57,128 bases of DNA. Origin: DASWIG01 sp965371445. GTDB taxonomy: Bacteria > Acidobacteriota > Thermoanaerobaculia > Multivoradales > J023. Positions 41,898 to 52,200 of the stretch are shown here, one piece after another; the stretch's first letter is position 1; each line of letters opens with the position of its first letter. The stretch is from positions 1-57,128 of the forward strand of contig CBDUYN010000042.1 of NCBI GenBank assembly GCA_965371445.1. The letters are read 5' to 3'. A model generated the notes under the pieces. That model saw nothing but the letters and a program-made list of their open reading frames with translations. It made no database searches and was not told the DNA's origin. Both the position numbers and the translations under genes were made by a program.

Positions 41898-42676
41898 CAG
41901 TTCAAGAATTCCACCCGGATCTCGCCCTTGTGGGTCTCCAGCTCGATCCGGTGGTCGCCGCCGCCCTCGGTGTGGGAAATCCACAGCTCGCGGTCTTTGC
42001 CACGCTCGATCGGGATGTCGTAGCCGTCAAAGGAGATCCTCCCCTTGTGGGATTGCCCCCGGACGGAGAAGTCGGCGGCGCCGTGGACGCGCAGGTCCAC
42101 CGTGCCCTTATGGGTTTCGATCTCGATGTCTCCCATCTCGGTGATCTCGACGTCGAGCTCCCCCTTGTGGGTGCGGAGCTCGAAGTCGCCGCGAACGTTT
42201 GTGACCCGGCCCTCGCCCTTGTGGGTCTCGATGATCACCTCGCCCGACGGCGCCTCAACGTCGATCTTGGACTTGTGCGTCTCGAGATCGAGGCGGCCCG
42301 AGTCCGGCATGACGATGTCGAAATCGACGAAGGGAAGGGAGAACCCCTCCGAGTCCTTGAAGAGCTCCCCGGAGCGCTGCCGCTGGATCTCGTCGTACTC
42401 GACCTTGATCCTCACGTAGCCCTTGCCGCTCGACGTTTCGATGGAGACGAGGTCCAGGTCCTCGGCCGGTCCGTCGTCCGGATAGATCCTCGCCGTCATC
42501 CGGACCTCGGAGACGTCCGCCGTCCGGATCTTGATCTCGCCCTTGTGGCTCTCCAGGAAGAGCCGGGCGTCGGGAGCCACGTCGAAGCTCTCCTCGACGA
42601 CTCTCTCGGCCCCAAAAACGGCCACGGGCAGGGCGAGCACGAGCAAGCAGGCACACAGGCACACGGTCTTCATCAT
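41897..42676 (-). CDS. exported DUF4097-like protein with HKG repeats
   Basis: This 259-residue protein has a signal peptide (about 1-22, ending VFG-AE) after a GAGGAGG ribosome site. Its beta-helix-like body repeats a short motif seven times: LESHKGEI, LETHKSKI, IETHKGEG, LRTHKGEL, IETHKGTV, GQSHKGRI and LETHKGEI. DUF4097/adhesin-like proteins commonly accompany ECF sigma genes in envelope-stress modules. It is first in a three-gene operon with the sigma and anti-sigma genes, overlapping the former by ATGA. The role is inferred from context. Confidence 0.85.
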   Translation of the reverse strand: MMKTVCLCACLLVLALPVAVFGAERVVEESFDVAPDARLFLESHKGEIKIRTADVSEVRMTARIYPDDGPAEDLDLVSIETSSGKGYVRIKVEYDEIQRQRSGELFKDSEGFSLPFVDFDIVMPDSGRLDLETHKSKIDVEAPSGEVIIETHKGEGRVTNVRGDFELRTHKGELDVEITEMGDIEIETHKGTVDLRVHGAADFSVRGQSHKGRISFDGYDIPIERGKDRELWISHTEGGGDHRIELETHKGEIRVEFLN

Positions 42677-42796
42677 CTCACGTCCTCCTCAGGTTCGGCG
42701 GCGAGAGGATCTCACCACTCATCCTATTAGTCCGCGACCGGGCCTGTTTGGGTTACAAATTCTTTCGCGCCAGCTCGCGAGACGCGATGGCCTGAC

Positions 42797-43497
42797 CTAC
42801 TTACAGGTCTTTGAGCCCGCCTTCCCTTTGCACTTGTTCGAGCAGCAGTCCGCGTTGTCCGTGCACGAGGCGCCGGCCGGCAGACAAGTCTGGCAGTCGG
42901 GATCGTCGCCGTCGACGAGGCCGTCGCAGTCGTTGTCCACGCCGTCGCCGCAACTCGTCTCGGGGCTCTCCGTCGCCGTGCAGAAGAGGAAGCCCAGCAC
43001 CCCGTCCATCACCGAGGACCTCGTGACCGAGTCGTTGATCGTCTCGAAGGGAAAGCCCATGTTGACGACGCGAAACGTCCCGCTATAGCTGACGCCGGCA
43101 CCGGGCTGGCCGCCCGTCACGTAGCGCAGCGCGAGCTCGGATCCGCCGGTCGTCGTAATCTCGTCGGGGAAGCCGACGTCCATCGGCCCACCGGAGAAGC
43201 CGATGTCGCACCAACCCCGGCCGTCCATGTGGAAGCTCTGGTGGGCGCGGACGTTCGCCGCCGAGTCGGCCTGCGACGTGGTGCTCCAGTCGGTCTCACT
43301 GGCCGTGTGATTGGATCACGCCGCGGTCGATGCCCGTCAGCTGGTCGATGGTGCACTGGGGCGAGCGGGCGACCCAGCACGTCCGGTCGCAGATCGACGG
43401 CTGGGGATAGCCGCCGGCCTTGTGTTGCGGCACGCCGCCCCGGCGATCGAGCGTCGTGTCCTGGTAGAGCATCCGTAGCGCGGCGAGCGACGGCGAC
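42797..43497 (-). pseudogene. decayed peptidoglycan-amidase-like gene with MopE-like tail
   Basis: Read on the minus strand in shifting frames, the region gives CTIDQLTGIDRGVIQ, HTASETDWSTTSQADSAANV and RAHQSFHMDGRGWCDIG, the core of an amidase_2/PGRP domain with its metal-site histidine and W, then fuses to FSGGPMDVGFPDE and a tail CGDGVDNDCDGLVDGDDPDC plus a Cys-rich end. A frameshift separates 43310-43497 from the rest, and the amidase lacks its second half. The readable part from an ATG at 43228 could still give a 143-residue product. Confidence 0.65.
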
Positions 43498-43710
43498 GCT
43501 GTGTGACCCTGGTGGAAAGCTCAGGATGTTGCTGAACCCGAGGTCACCGCTGATCAGCACGAAGCCGTATCTCGACGCGTACTCGAAAACAAGCGCATCC
43601 GGTTGCCCCCGCAAGCCAACGTCACGGACGTCTTCAGCGTCGAATCCGGCCTTGCGAAGAAGCCGCGCCAGCGAACGCGGCAGGTCCTCGTCGATGAAAA
43701 AACGAGCCAC
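43498..43710 (-). pseudogene. truncated DUF5615 PIN-like toxin
   Basis: The start MARFFIDEDLPRSLARLLRK, then GFDAEDVRDVGLRGQPDALV and YGFVLISGDLGFSNIL are the DUF5615 pattern with conserved acidic residues (DED, D in SGDLGF). After GSHS the frame runs into unrelated amidase sequence, so the C-terminal third is missing. It follows its DUF433 antitoxin directly. Confidence 0.75.
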
Positions 43711-43937
43711 TAGGCGATGGCCCGTACTTCTTCGTCCGCCAGGGCTCGCGCGGCGTAGGCGAGAGCTGCCAGCACGCCCTCGCGCGCGAGCTCATGCTCC
43801 TCCGCGACCTCTTCGACCGACATGCCGCTGGCGAGCTTGCCGACGACGAGATCGACGGGCACGCGGGTCCCCTTGAGGACGGGCTTGCCGAATCGGACGG
43901 CCTCATCCACTGTGATTTCGGGCGCGATCTCTTTCAC
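43710..43937 (-). CDS. DUF433-family antitoxin
   Basis: This 75-residue protein reads ITVDEAVRFGKPVLKGTRVP, VDLVVGKLASGMSVEEVAEE and LAALAYAARALADEE. GxPvikGTRvPv and GmsveeiaeeyeL are the hallmarks of DUF433, a small helix-turn-helix antitoxin that partners DUF5615 toxins. It appears complete although its toxin is truncated, which is the usual order of decay for such pairs. Confidence 0.88.
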   Translation of the reverse strand: MKEIAPEITVDEAVRFGKPVLKGTRVPVDLVVGKLASGMSVEEVAEEHELAREGVLAALAYAARALADEEVRAIA

Positions 43938-44191
43938 GGCGAACCCTCAATGACGTCTCCCCGTCGGCCACCAGGCGCATCCTGGACGTCTCCGACACGG
44001 GGCTTACGGAGATTATACGGGAAGACGGCTCCGAGGGCTACGCCAAGGCATTGCGCCCTTGTTCTCGGGCGCTGATCAGGGCGTTGTGGTAGCCTTGGTG
44101 GCCCGTGACCCCGCCCGCGGGCAGGCCCCCCGGACCCCTTCCCCGATTCCAACGCTGAAAACGAGCCCATCCTATCTCAAGGTGCCTAGCT

Positions 44192-46465
44192 TTGAAGGTC
44201 GAAGAGAAGCCCTGGAAGAGCTCCTGTGCCGCGGGCCTTCTCGCCGGTCTCCTCGGTGGCGAGGCCTTCTTGGCCCTGGGCCTCGTGCGCAACGGCGCCG
44301 ACCTGCTCGTGTCCTCTCCCAGCCGAGAGCTGGCCTTCGCCCTGATCGTCCGCTCGGCGGGGCTTTACGGCTTGCTCTTCGCCGTCGCCGGCCTCGCCCT
44401 GGCAGCGGCGCTTCACCTCCCTTGGAAGCTCCTCGGCCGGGAACGCTGGCCGGCCTTCGCGGTGGTGAGCGCCGCGATGACGAGCTTCATCGTCCTCGCC
44501 TATCTCACGGTCTATTGGCAGATCGACGTGCTCGCCGGCCTGCCCATCAGCGACGCCGACCGCTGGTCGGGCGCCTGGCGTCATGTCGCCTGGGCGCTGG
44601 TCGCCGGTGTCTTGGTCGGCGTCGTCCTCGCCCGGCTCGGCTCGCGGCTGGGCGCCGAGCGGACACGAAAGGCCCGCTTCGCAGTCGTCGCGCTCTGCGT
44701 CCTGCTTGCGACCGGCCTGCCGATCCTCGCGGGCGAGGCGGTGCTCGGCCGGATGGGAGATGCCACGCCGGATCGCCGGCCGCCGGATCGCCGGCCGCCG
44801 GATCGCCGGCCGCCGGATCGCCGGCCGCCGGGACGAGCCGCCCGGGTCGTCGTCGCCGCCGTCGACGGGGTCTGCTTTCGCGTCCTCTCGCCGATGCTGC
44901 GCGCCGGCCGCCTGCCGGCCTTCGAACGGCTGATGGCGGAAGGGGCCTGGGGCAGCCTCATGACCTACGGGACAGCGTCCTCAGCCCAGGTGTGGACGTC
45001 GATGGCCACCGGCAAGCGCGTCCGCGACCACGGCATCGACGACTTCGTGAAGGTGGGCTCGCATTACCGGGCGGTGCCCTTCAAGAGCACCGACCGCAAG
45101 GCGCGGGCAGTCTGGGACGTCCTGGGAGAGGCCGGCCGCAGGGTCGCGGTCGTCGACTGGCTGATCACCTACCCGCCCGAGGAAGTCAACGGCTACATGG
45201 TCTCGCGGCTGCATCTCGGCGCCAGGGACCGCACCTACCCGCCAGGCCTGGAAGAGGAGCTCGAGCCGCTCCTGGCGACGCAGGCACGTCGCGGCCGCTC
45301 GCCCCGGGAAATCTTTCTCGGCCAAATCGACCGTGCGTTCGCCGTGGCGCAGGAGCTTTTACGCCGCGAGCCACTCGACTTCCTTGCGGTCTATGAGCAC
45401 AGCACCGACGAAGTGGCGCACCAATACTGGAAGTACTACGAGCCGGAGCCGTTCGCCCCGGACCTCTGGGAGATCCGCCCGGAGGAGGCGAAGCGTCATC
45501 GCTCCCTCCTGCCAGACGTCCTCGAACGGCTGGACCGCCGTCTGGGGGAGTTGCTCGGCTCGCTCGGCGAGGACACCCTGCTGATCGTCATCTCGGACCA
45601 CGGCCAGAGGGCGGCGAGGCGTCCCAAGTACTCCGTGCAGCTCGACCGGATCCTCACCGACCTCGGCTACGCCCAGATGAAAGGCGACGCACCGAACAAG
45701 GTCGACCATGCCCGTAGCCGCGCCTATCGGCTCGTCGAAACCCTGTGGAAGCCGCGGCTACGGATCAACTTGAACCTCACGGGCCGCGAGCCGGCGGGCA
45801 TCGTTCCGCGCGGGGAGGCGGAGTCCCTCACCGCGGAAATCGCTGAAGCCCTGCGCGAAGTCCGCCTGGACGACGGATCCCTACTCTTCGGCCAGGTGAA
45901 GCCAGCGAGCTTCGACGAAAGGCCACGGACGGCCACCCAAGGCGCCGACATCCAGGTGGTGCTGTCGCGTCATCTCAGCGACGGAAGCTCCCTGGAGCGT
46001 ACGGTCGTGGTCGGTGAGAGGACCTATCCGCTGACCCGGTTCCTCAGAATCGACGCGTCGATCTCGGGCAACCACGATCATCAGGGCGTCCTCTTCGTCC
46101 ACGGCCCCGGCGTACGCCCCGGGTACCTCGGGCAGCGCGCGGTCACCACCGCTTTTCAGGAGATCCTCTGGCACCTGACGGACAAGGTCGACGCCGTCGA
46201 TCCTCTGCTACCGCTTTTCGTCCGGCTCGGTTTGATCGACCGGGCCTCGACGCTCGACCTGACGCCGATCGTCCTCCACGCTCTGGGGCTGCCCGTGGCG
46301 CGTGACATGGCGGGACGGCCGCGCCCGGAAATCTTTGCCGGCCTGCCGGAGGTGGAATGGATCGACACCTACGAGGGAGCCGAGGCGGACGAGGCGGACG
46401 GAGAGGAAACCCCTTCCGACGAGGAGGTCCTGGAGAGGCTGCGCGCCTTGGGCTACGTCGACTGA
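44192..46465 (+). CDS. membrane-anchored alkaline-phosphatase-superfamily protein
   Basis: This 757-residue protein (TTG start after AAGGTG) has four or five TM helices in residues 10-195, a Pro/Arg linker of PDRRP repeats, then a type I phosphodiesterase/nucleotide pyrophosphatase-like domain. Marks are VVVAAVDGVCFRVL (metal Asp), TASSAQVWTSMATGK (nucleophile region), YEHSTDEVAHQYW, VISDHGQ and ISGNHDHQGVLF. It ends with an acidic stretch and LERLRALGYVD, typical of this subgroup. The catalytic domain probably faces outward and may act on a phospho- or sulfo-ester; the substrate is unknown. Confidence 0.87.
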   Translation: MKVEEKPWKSSCAAGLLAGLLGGEAFLALGLVRNGADLLVSSPSRELAFALIVRSAGLYGLLFAVAGLALAAALHLPWKLLGRERWPAFAVVSAAMTSFIVLAYLTVYWQIDVLAGLPISDADRWSGAWRHVAWALVAGVLVGVVLARLGSRLGAERTRKARFAVVALCVLLATGLPILAGEAVLGRMGDATPDRRPPDRRPPDRRPPDRRPPGRAARVVVAAVDGVCFRVLSPMLRAGRLPAFERLMAEGAWGSLMTYGTASSAQVWTSMATGKRVRDHGIDDFVKVGSHYRAVPFKSTDRKARAVWDVLGEAGRRVAVVDWLITYPPEEVNGYMVSRLHLGARDRTYPPGLEEELEPLLATQARRGRSPREIFLGQIDRAFAVAQELLRREPLDFLAVYEHSTDEVAHQYWKYYEPEPFAPDLWEIRPEEAKRHRSLLPDVLERLDRRLGELLGSLGEDTLLIVISDHGQRAARRPKYSVQLDRILTDLGYAQMKGDAPNKVDHARSRAYRLVETLWKPRLRINLNLTGREPAGIVPRGEAESLTAEIAEALREVRLDDGSLLFGQVKPASFDERPRTATQGADIQVVLSRHLSDGSSLERTVVVGERTYPLTRFLRIDASISGNHDHQGVLFVHGPGVRPGYLGQRAVTTAFQEILWHLTDKVDAVDPLLPLFVRLGLIDRASTLDLTPIVLHALGLPVARDMAGRPRPEIFAGLPEVEWIDTYEGAEADEADGEETPSDEEVLERLRALGYVD
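44771..44830 (+). repeat. four perfect 15-bp tandem repeats in coding sequence
   Basis: GATCGCCGGCCGCCG occurs four times head to tail, encoding the DRRPP linker between the membrane and catalytic parts of the phosphatase. A multiple of three bases lets copy number change without a frameshift. Confidence 0.95.
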
Positions 46466-46483
46466 CCCGGGTTGAAACCCGGG
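46466..46483. terminator. hairpin between convergent genes
   Basis: CCCGGGTT-GA-AACCCGGG is a perfect 8-bp stem starting right after the phosphatase stop and 3 bases before the end of the M14 peptidase gene. The 2-nt loop is tight and no T-run follows; it may still end transcription from both sides. Confidence 0.45.
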
Positions 46484-46485
46484 CT

Positions 46486-49149
46486 CTAGGGCTTCTCCAC
46501 CTGGTAGAGGGCGTTGAAGAGCAGCTTGAACGTCCGGTGCGGCTGTGCCCGGTGCTGGGCACGAAAGCCGATCAGGACGACACGTCCCTCTCCCACCGTC
46601 ACCTCGACCACCGCGGCACGCTTTTCCAGGAGCTCCCCTCCCTTGAGGTAGCCGCTGATCAGGATGTCGCGTTCGTCGTCGGGATAGCGGGCCACGACGT
46701 GCCGCCCGAAGCGGGCGTCGGGCACGCGGGTCTGAAAAGCCGGCGAGCGGGCGAAGTAGGCGGCCTCCTCGGCTCGCAACCCGAAACCCAGCGGATGGGT
46801 GGTGTCGACGTCGATCCGCAGCATGCAGCCGGGACACTCGAAGCTCTCGCGTGACGCTTTCGCCAGGGCGTTCTCGACGGGAAGCGAAAAGAGGTCGATG
46901 AAATACTCGCTCGACGAATCGAGAGCCACGACCGTCCCGCCGGCCTCGACCCACTCCTTGATCCGCTGGCCGCCCTTTTTCTCCGAACCCTCTCCGGCCT
47001 CTTTCGCCGCGCGCTTGCCCTTCTTCTGCTCCGCGTCGGCTTGGGATTTTTTTGGCGCGTCGTCGATCCCGCCCGCATACTCCGGAGGCAACGGCGAGAA
47101 GCGGCGCGCCCGGGGTCCGTCGCCCGACGGCTTTCCCGACGCGATGATCGACTTCGAAACGTCCGGGAAGAGCAGCACGTCGACTTTTGCGGCGAACTCG
47201 CCCGAGCGGAGCTCTTCGTTCGAAAGGTTTACGAAGGGGAACTCATAGTGCTCGAGCAGCCAGCGCGTCCATCCCTCGTCCATGCTGGCGACCCAGGGTT
47301 TGAAAAGCCCGACCCGGGCCGCGGCGACGTCCCAGTGCTCGCCTTCCGGGGCCTCGACCACCGGCGAGACCGGGAAGTGAAGCTCGGCCGCCAGCTCGGC
47401 AAGGGACTCCGCCGAGGCCTCCGCCGCCGCGACGTAGACGTCGCCGCGCTTGCCGGCGCCGCTCGCTTCGCCCAACCACTGGACGGACGAGCCGTCTTTC
47501 AAGAGCCGGTTCATCGCCACGTAGACGCTGTCGGCACTGTGGGGAATGACGTGCCCGGCGGCTTCGGCGTCGATCGCCGGCTCAGGCCACGCGGGCCCCG
47601 TCGCCGGCACGAGCTCGCCGCGGACCGGCTCGCCAGCCTCGACGACCTCGACGCCCATCGAGAGGGGCAACGACCAGGAGGTGACGTCGTAGGGCGGATA
47701 GATTGGTCCTCCGGCGTAGGGCCTGACCTCGGGGTAGCGCTGCGGACGCAACATGGTCAGCAGGAACGCCCGGTACGGCTGGGCCGCCGGGACCACCAGG
47801 GTGCCGCCGGGATAGACGGCATAGCCCACCTCGATCGGCCCCGTCGCCTGCTCGACCCGGACGCCGTGACGCAGCAGGAGCTCGACCATCTTGCCCGCGG
47901 CCACCGGATCGTGCTGGCGCGGCGGCACGATGAAAGCGTAGGGCGGCTCCTCACTTCCCGCCGCGACGGCTTCACGAACCATCGTGGACATGTTGCGTAG
48001 GATGTCCCTGCGGTTCTCGGCGACGGCCTCGAAGTAGGCCCAGGTGGCGACGAGCTCGTACTCGACGATGTCGCGCAACCGCCACCAGCCGCCGTCCCAG
48101 GGTGAGGGATAGTTGGCCCGCCGGGTGTACTCGGGCAACCCCTTGGCGCCGCCGCGCAGCTCGCCGGGGTCGACGTAGATCGGCGTCGCGAGCCGGGCGC
48201 TCGCCACCTCGGTCAGGAGGCCGGTGACGTTTTTCCACCACGCCGTGTTGCGCGTCCCGCCGGGCCAGTAGCTGTCGTAGATCATGTTGTTGCCGACGCC
48301 GCGCTTGCCCGCCTCCTCCAGGCGGCGGCCCATGTTGGTGCCCAGCAGATCGGCCTGGCGAAAGATCAGCGAGTGGACCTCGGGCGCCAGCGGGTCCGTC
48401 TGCGGCGGGACGAACATACGCGGTCCGGTCGACCCCATCTGGTGCTCGTCGAGGAAGACCTGCGGGAACCAGCGGTGGTAGAGGACGTCGTTCACGACCC
48501 GCGACTCCTTTTGGGTCAGCATGTAGAAGTCGCGGTTGTTGTCGTGTCCTACGTAGTGCTGGTAGAGCCACGGCATACGTCCGCCCTCGTACTCGGTGCC
48601 GAGCCACTTCTCGTACCAGTCGACGACCATCACCTGTCCGTCGGGGTTGATCGAAGGCATGAGGAGAAGGATCGCCTCGTCCATCCAGGCCAGTCGATCC
48701 GGGTCCTCGGTGGTGGCGAAGTCGTGGACGAATTCCATCGCCATCTGGGTGCTGCCGACCTCGGTCGAGTGGATGGTGCAGGTGACCAGCGCGACGGCCT
48801 TGCCTTCGGCGACGAGCTCCCGGGCTGCGTCCTCGGTGAGGTGGTCCGCGGTGGCGAGACGGCGGGCGATCTCCCGGAAGCGTTCGAGGCCCTGCTGGTT
48901 CTCCGCCGAAGTCAGGACGACGATCGGCATCTCCTCGCCGAGCGTCGAGGTGCCGGCGGTTTCGATCGAGACGCGGTCCGAGGCTTTGTCGACGGTCCGC
49001 AGGTACTCCAGGACCTGCCGGTAGGGGACGAGCTTGTGGTCGGCCCCGACAGGGTGGCCGAAGACGTCCTCGGGCGAGGGGATCTCTTCGGAGGCGAGCG
49101 CGGGGCTGGCGACGAGCGCGAGCAGGCAGACGACGGCGGTTCTTCTCAT
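46486..49149 (-). CDS. secreted M14-family zinc carboxypeptidase
   Basis: This 887-residue protein has a signal peptide (1-19, ending ALA-SEE). The catalytic domain has CTIHSTEVGSTQ (HxxE zinc ligands, about 125-128), SINPDGQ, HDNNRDFYM and FLDEHQMGS (third zinc ligand). A long C-terminal region of about 500 residues follows, including a Lys/Glu-rich stretch (KKSQADAEQKKGKRAAKEAG) and a DJ-1/glutaminase-like fold at the end (VVALDSSSEYFIDLFSLPV). Such large M14 proteins with extra domains are common in Acidobacteriota. It probably digests peptides outside the cytoplasm. Confidence 0.9.
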   Translation of the reverse strand: MRRTAVVCLLALVASPALASEEIPSPEDVFGHPVGADHKLVPYRQVLEYLRTVDKASDRVSIETAGTSTLGEEMPIVVLTSAENQQGLERFREIARRLATADHLTEDAARELVAEGKAVALVTCTIHSTEVGSTQMAMEFVHDFATTEDPDRLAWMDEAILLLMPSINPDGQVMVVDWYEKWLGTEYEGGRMPWLYQHYVGHDNNRDFYMLTQKESRVVNDVLYHRWFPQVFLDEHQMGSTGPRMFVPPQTDPLAPEVHSLIFRQADLLGTNMGRRLEEAGKRGVGNNMIYDSYWPGGTRNTAWWKNVTGLLTEVASARLATPIYVDPGELRGGAKGLPEYTRRANYPSPWDGGWWRLRDIVEYELVATWAYFEAVAENRRDILRNMSTMVREAVAAGSEEPPYAFIVPPRQHDPVAAGKMVELLLRHGVRVEQATGPIEVGYAVYPGGTLVVPAAQPYRAFLLTMLRPQRYPEVRPYAGGPIYPPYDVTSWSLPLSMGVEVVEAGEPVRGELVPATGPAWPEPAIDAEAAGHVIPHSADSVYVAMNRLLKDGSSVQWLGEASGAGKRGDVYVAAAEASAESLAELAAELHFPVSPVVEAPEGEHWDVAAARVGLFKPWVASMDEGWTRWLLEHYEFPFVNLSNEELRSGEFAAKVDVLLFPDVSKSIIASGKPSGDGPRARRFSPLPPEYAGGIDDAPKKSQADAEQKKGKRAAKEAGEGSEKKGGQRIKEWVEAGGTVVALDSSSEYFIDLFSLPVENALAKASRESFECPGCMLRIDVDTTHPLGFGLRAEEAAYFARSPAFQTRVPDARFGRHVVARYPDDERDILISGYLKGGELLEKRAAVVEVTVGEGRVVLIGFRAQHRAQPHRTFKLLFNALYQVEKP

Positions 49150-49241
49150 ACGGGCTCCTTCTCGGTCGAGTGGGCGGTGAGTCTAACCCACAGCGCCGAC
49201 GGCGACACGGACCCGACTCCCTGACATATGATGCGAGCAAC

Positions 49242-52200
49242 ATGCTGAAGGGTCTGGCGCCGCCTGCGCTCCTCCTACTGGCCATTCTGGTCTCGGCCGT
49301 CCTCTCCCCTGCTCGGGCTTCGCCCGGCGCGGACGAGGAGTATCTCTACGAGGTCTGGCAGCGCGAGGAGGGCCTCCCCCAGGTCTCGGTCTTCTCCGTC
49401 GTACAGGACCACCGGGGCTACCTCTGGCTGGGGACCGAAGAAGGCCTGGTCCGTTTCGACGGCGTCCGCTTCCGGGTCTTCGACCGCAGCAACACTCCTG
49501 AGCTCCGGAGCCAGGTCATCCAGGCCCTCGCCCCGGACGCGACAGGCCTCTGGATCGGCACGGCCAACGGCCTCAACCGCTACGAGGACGGCCGCTTCCG
49601 CCTTTGGACCACCGACGACGGCCTTCCAGACCCGCGTATCCGGACGATCCACCTGGACCGAACCGGCGAGCTTTGGATCGGCACCTTGAGCGGGCTGAGC
49701 CGCTTCGACGGCTCGCGGTTCACCCACTACACCGCGGAGGACGGCCTGGGCGAAGAGCCTATCGAGGCGATCTACAGCGACCGCCAAGGCTGCCTGTGGA
49801 TCGGCACGGACGGCGGCGGTCTGAGCTGCCTCGAGGACGGCCGCTTCCTCCACTACGGCCTCCGCGAAGGCCTCTCCGACGCCAAGGTCTTCGCTGTCTA
49901 CGAAGACCGGCAACATCGTCTCTGGATCGGTACCAACTCGGGCGTCGATCTCTTCGAGGATGGCGGCTTCCTCCACTACGGCCCTGGCGAGGGACTTCTC
50001 CATCCAACGGTGCGAGCTCTCTACGAAGACCGCCGGGGCCACCTCTGGATCGGTACGAACGGCGGCCTCTACCGTTTTGCCGACGGCACCGTGGTCGCCT
50101 ACGGCCTGGGCGAAGACGTGGTGCGCTCGATCTGGGAGGACCTCGAAGGAGGCCTCTGGATCGGTACCAGGACGAACGGGCTCGCTCGCCTGCGCGAGTC
50201 GAAGTTCCGGACTCTGGGCGCTCCGGAAGGTCTCCTTGACGACATCGTCTGGACCATTCTCGAGGACCGGTCGGGCACCGTCTGGATGGGCACGAAAGGC
50301 GGTCTGAGCCGGCTCGATCCCGACGGCTCACTCAAGGGCTACACCACTCGCGACGGCCTACCGGGAAACGACGTCCGCTCGCTGCTCGAGGATCGCCAAG
50401 AGGCACTGTGGATCGGTACCGCAGCCTGGGGTGTAGCCCGCCTGGCCAACGGAAAGATACGCACCTACACCACGGCCGACGGGCTGGGCGCGCCGGGCGT
50501 GCGCGCCATCGAGGAGGACCGGCAGGGTCATGTCTGGTTTGGCACCCACGGTGGCGGTCTCAGCCGCGTCAAGGACGGCGAGTTTCGTACCTACACGACG
50601 GCCGACGGGTTGTCGAACGATCGGATCGGAGCCCTCTACGCGGACTCGCGCGACGTGCTCTGGATCGGCACCGACGACGGCTTGACCCGGTATGAGGACG
50701 GTACCTTTCGCGTCTTCACCGTAGAAGACGGCCTTCCCCATCACCGCATCTACCACCTCCATGAAGATGCAAAAGGAGCGTTGTGGATCGGTACCGCGGA
50801 GGGAGGCCTGAGCCGCTTCAAGGACGGCAGGTTCGTCAACTACTCGGTCCAGGACGGGCTTTTCGACCACCGCGTCTATCGTGCTCTTGACGATGGAGCG
50901 GGTTGGATGTGGATGACCAGCAACAAGGGAATCTTCCGCGTCCGCACGGACGATCTCGAAGCGTTCGCCGCCGGCCGGATCGGCCGGATCACCTCCGTCA
51001 CGTACGACGAAGCCGACGGCCTTCGTTCCAGCGAATGCAACGGCGGCACCCAGCCGGCGGGTTACAAAAGCCGCGACGGGCGTCTCTGGTTTCCGACGAT
51101 TCGCGGTGTCGCGATCCTCGATCCGGGCAAGATAGAGCTCAACGCCGCGCCGCCCGTGGTGATCGAGGAGGTTCGTGTCGACCAGCAACCGATTCCGATC
51201 GCGGAGCGTGCGGTTCTCTCGCCAGGCACACGCGAGATCGACTTTCGCTACACTGCCCTGAGCTTCGTTCATTCCGAGAAGATCCAGTTCCGCCACCGGC
51301 TCGAAGGCTTTGCCGACGACTGGGTCGAAGCGGGCGAAAGCCGTTCGGTGCGCTACACGAATCTCGATCCTGGGACCTACCGGTTTCAAGTCGTCGCCCG
51401 AAACGCCGACGGCGTATGGAACGAAACCGGGGAGACCTTCGATTTCGAGCTTCGTCGGGCGTTTTACGAGACCTGGTATTTCTACGTGCTCTGCGCCCTG
51501 GGCGCTGTGTTGATCGGGCGAGGGATGTACCGGCTTCGCGTCCGCCAGCTGCTACGCCGCAACCAGGAGCTGCTCGCCATCCAGAGCGAGCTCGAAGCCA
51601 GAAACATCGAGCTCGAGCGCTTCACCTACACCGTGTCCCACGACCTCAAGAGCCCGCTCTTTACGATTCACGGATTCCTGGGTCTGCTGGAGAAGGACAC
51701 GGCGAGCGGTAATCGCGAGGGGCAAAAGGACGCTGTCGAGCGCATCCGTCACGCCGCCGGGAGCATGCAGGGCCTGCTGGAAGGGCTTCTCGAGTTCTCT
51801 CGTGTCGGCCGACTCGTCGATGCGGCTCAGGAGGTCGCGTTTCGCGAGCTTGTCGATGAAGCGATCGAGCATCTCGCGGAGCCGCTCGCCGAGCAAGGTG
51901 TAGAGGTCGTCGTCGCCTCCGAGCTCCCCGTCGTCCATGGCGATCGTGCTCGGCTTTACGAGGTCGTCCTCTATCTGATCGAAAACGCCCTGCGTTACCG
52001 GGATCCCGAGAAGGCCGAGCCGCTCGTCGAGATCACCTCGGAGCGGCGGGGCGAGCACAACGCCATCGTCGTCCGCGACAACGGCCTCGGCATCGATCCT
52101 CGCTATCACGAGAAGATCTTCGGTCTCTTCGAGAAACTGGACGCGACGAGCGACGGCTATGGAACCGGGCTGGCGCTCGCCCGGAGGATCGTCGGGCTCC

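Noticed and set aside
44771..44830. 15-bp tandem repeats considered as a regulatory iteron array
   Set aside because: They lie inside the phosphatase frame and encode a PDRRP linker.
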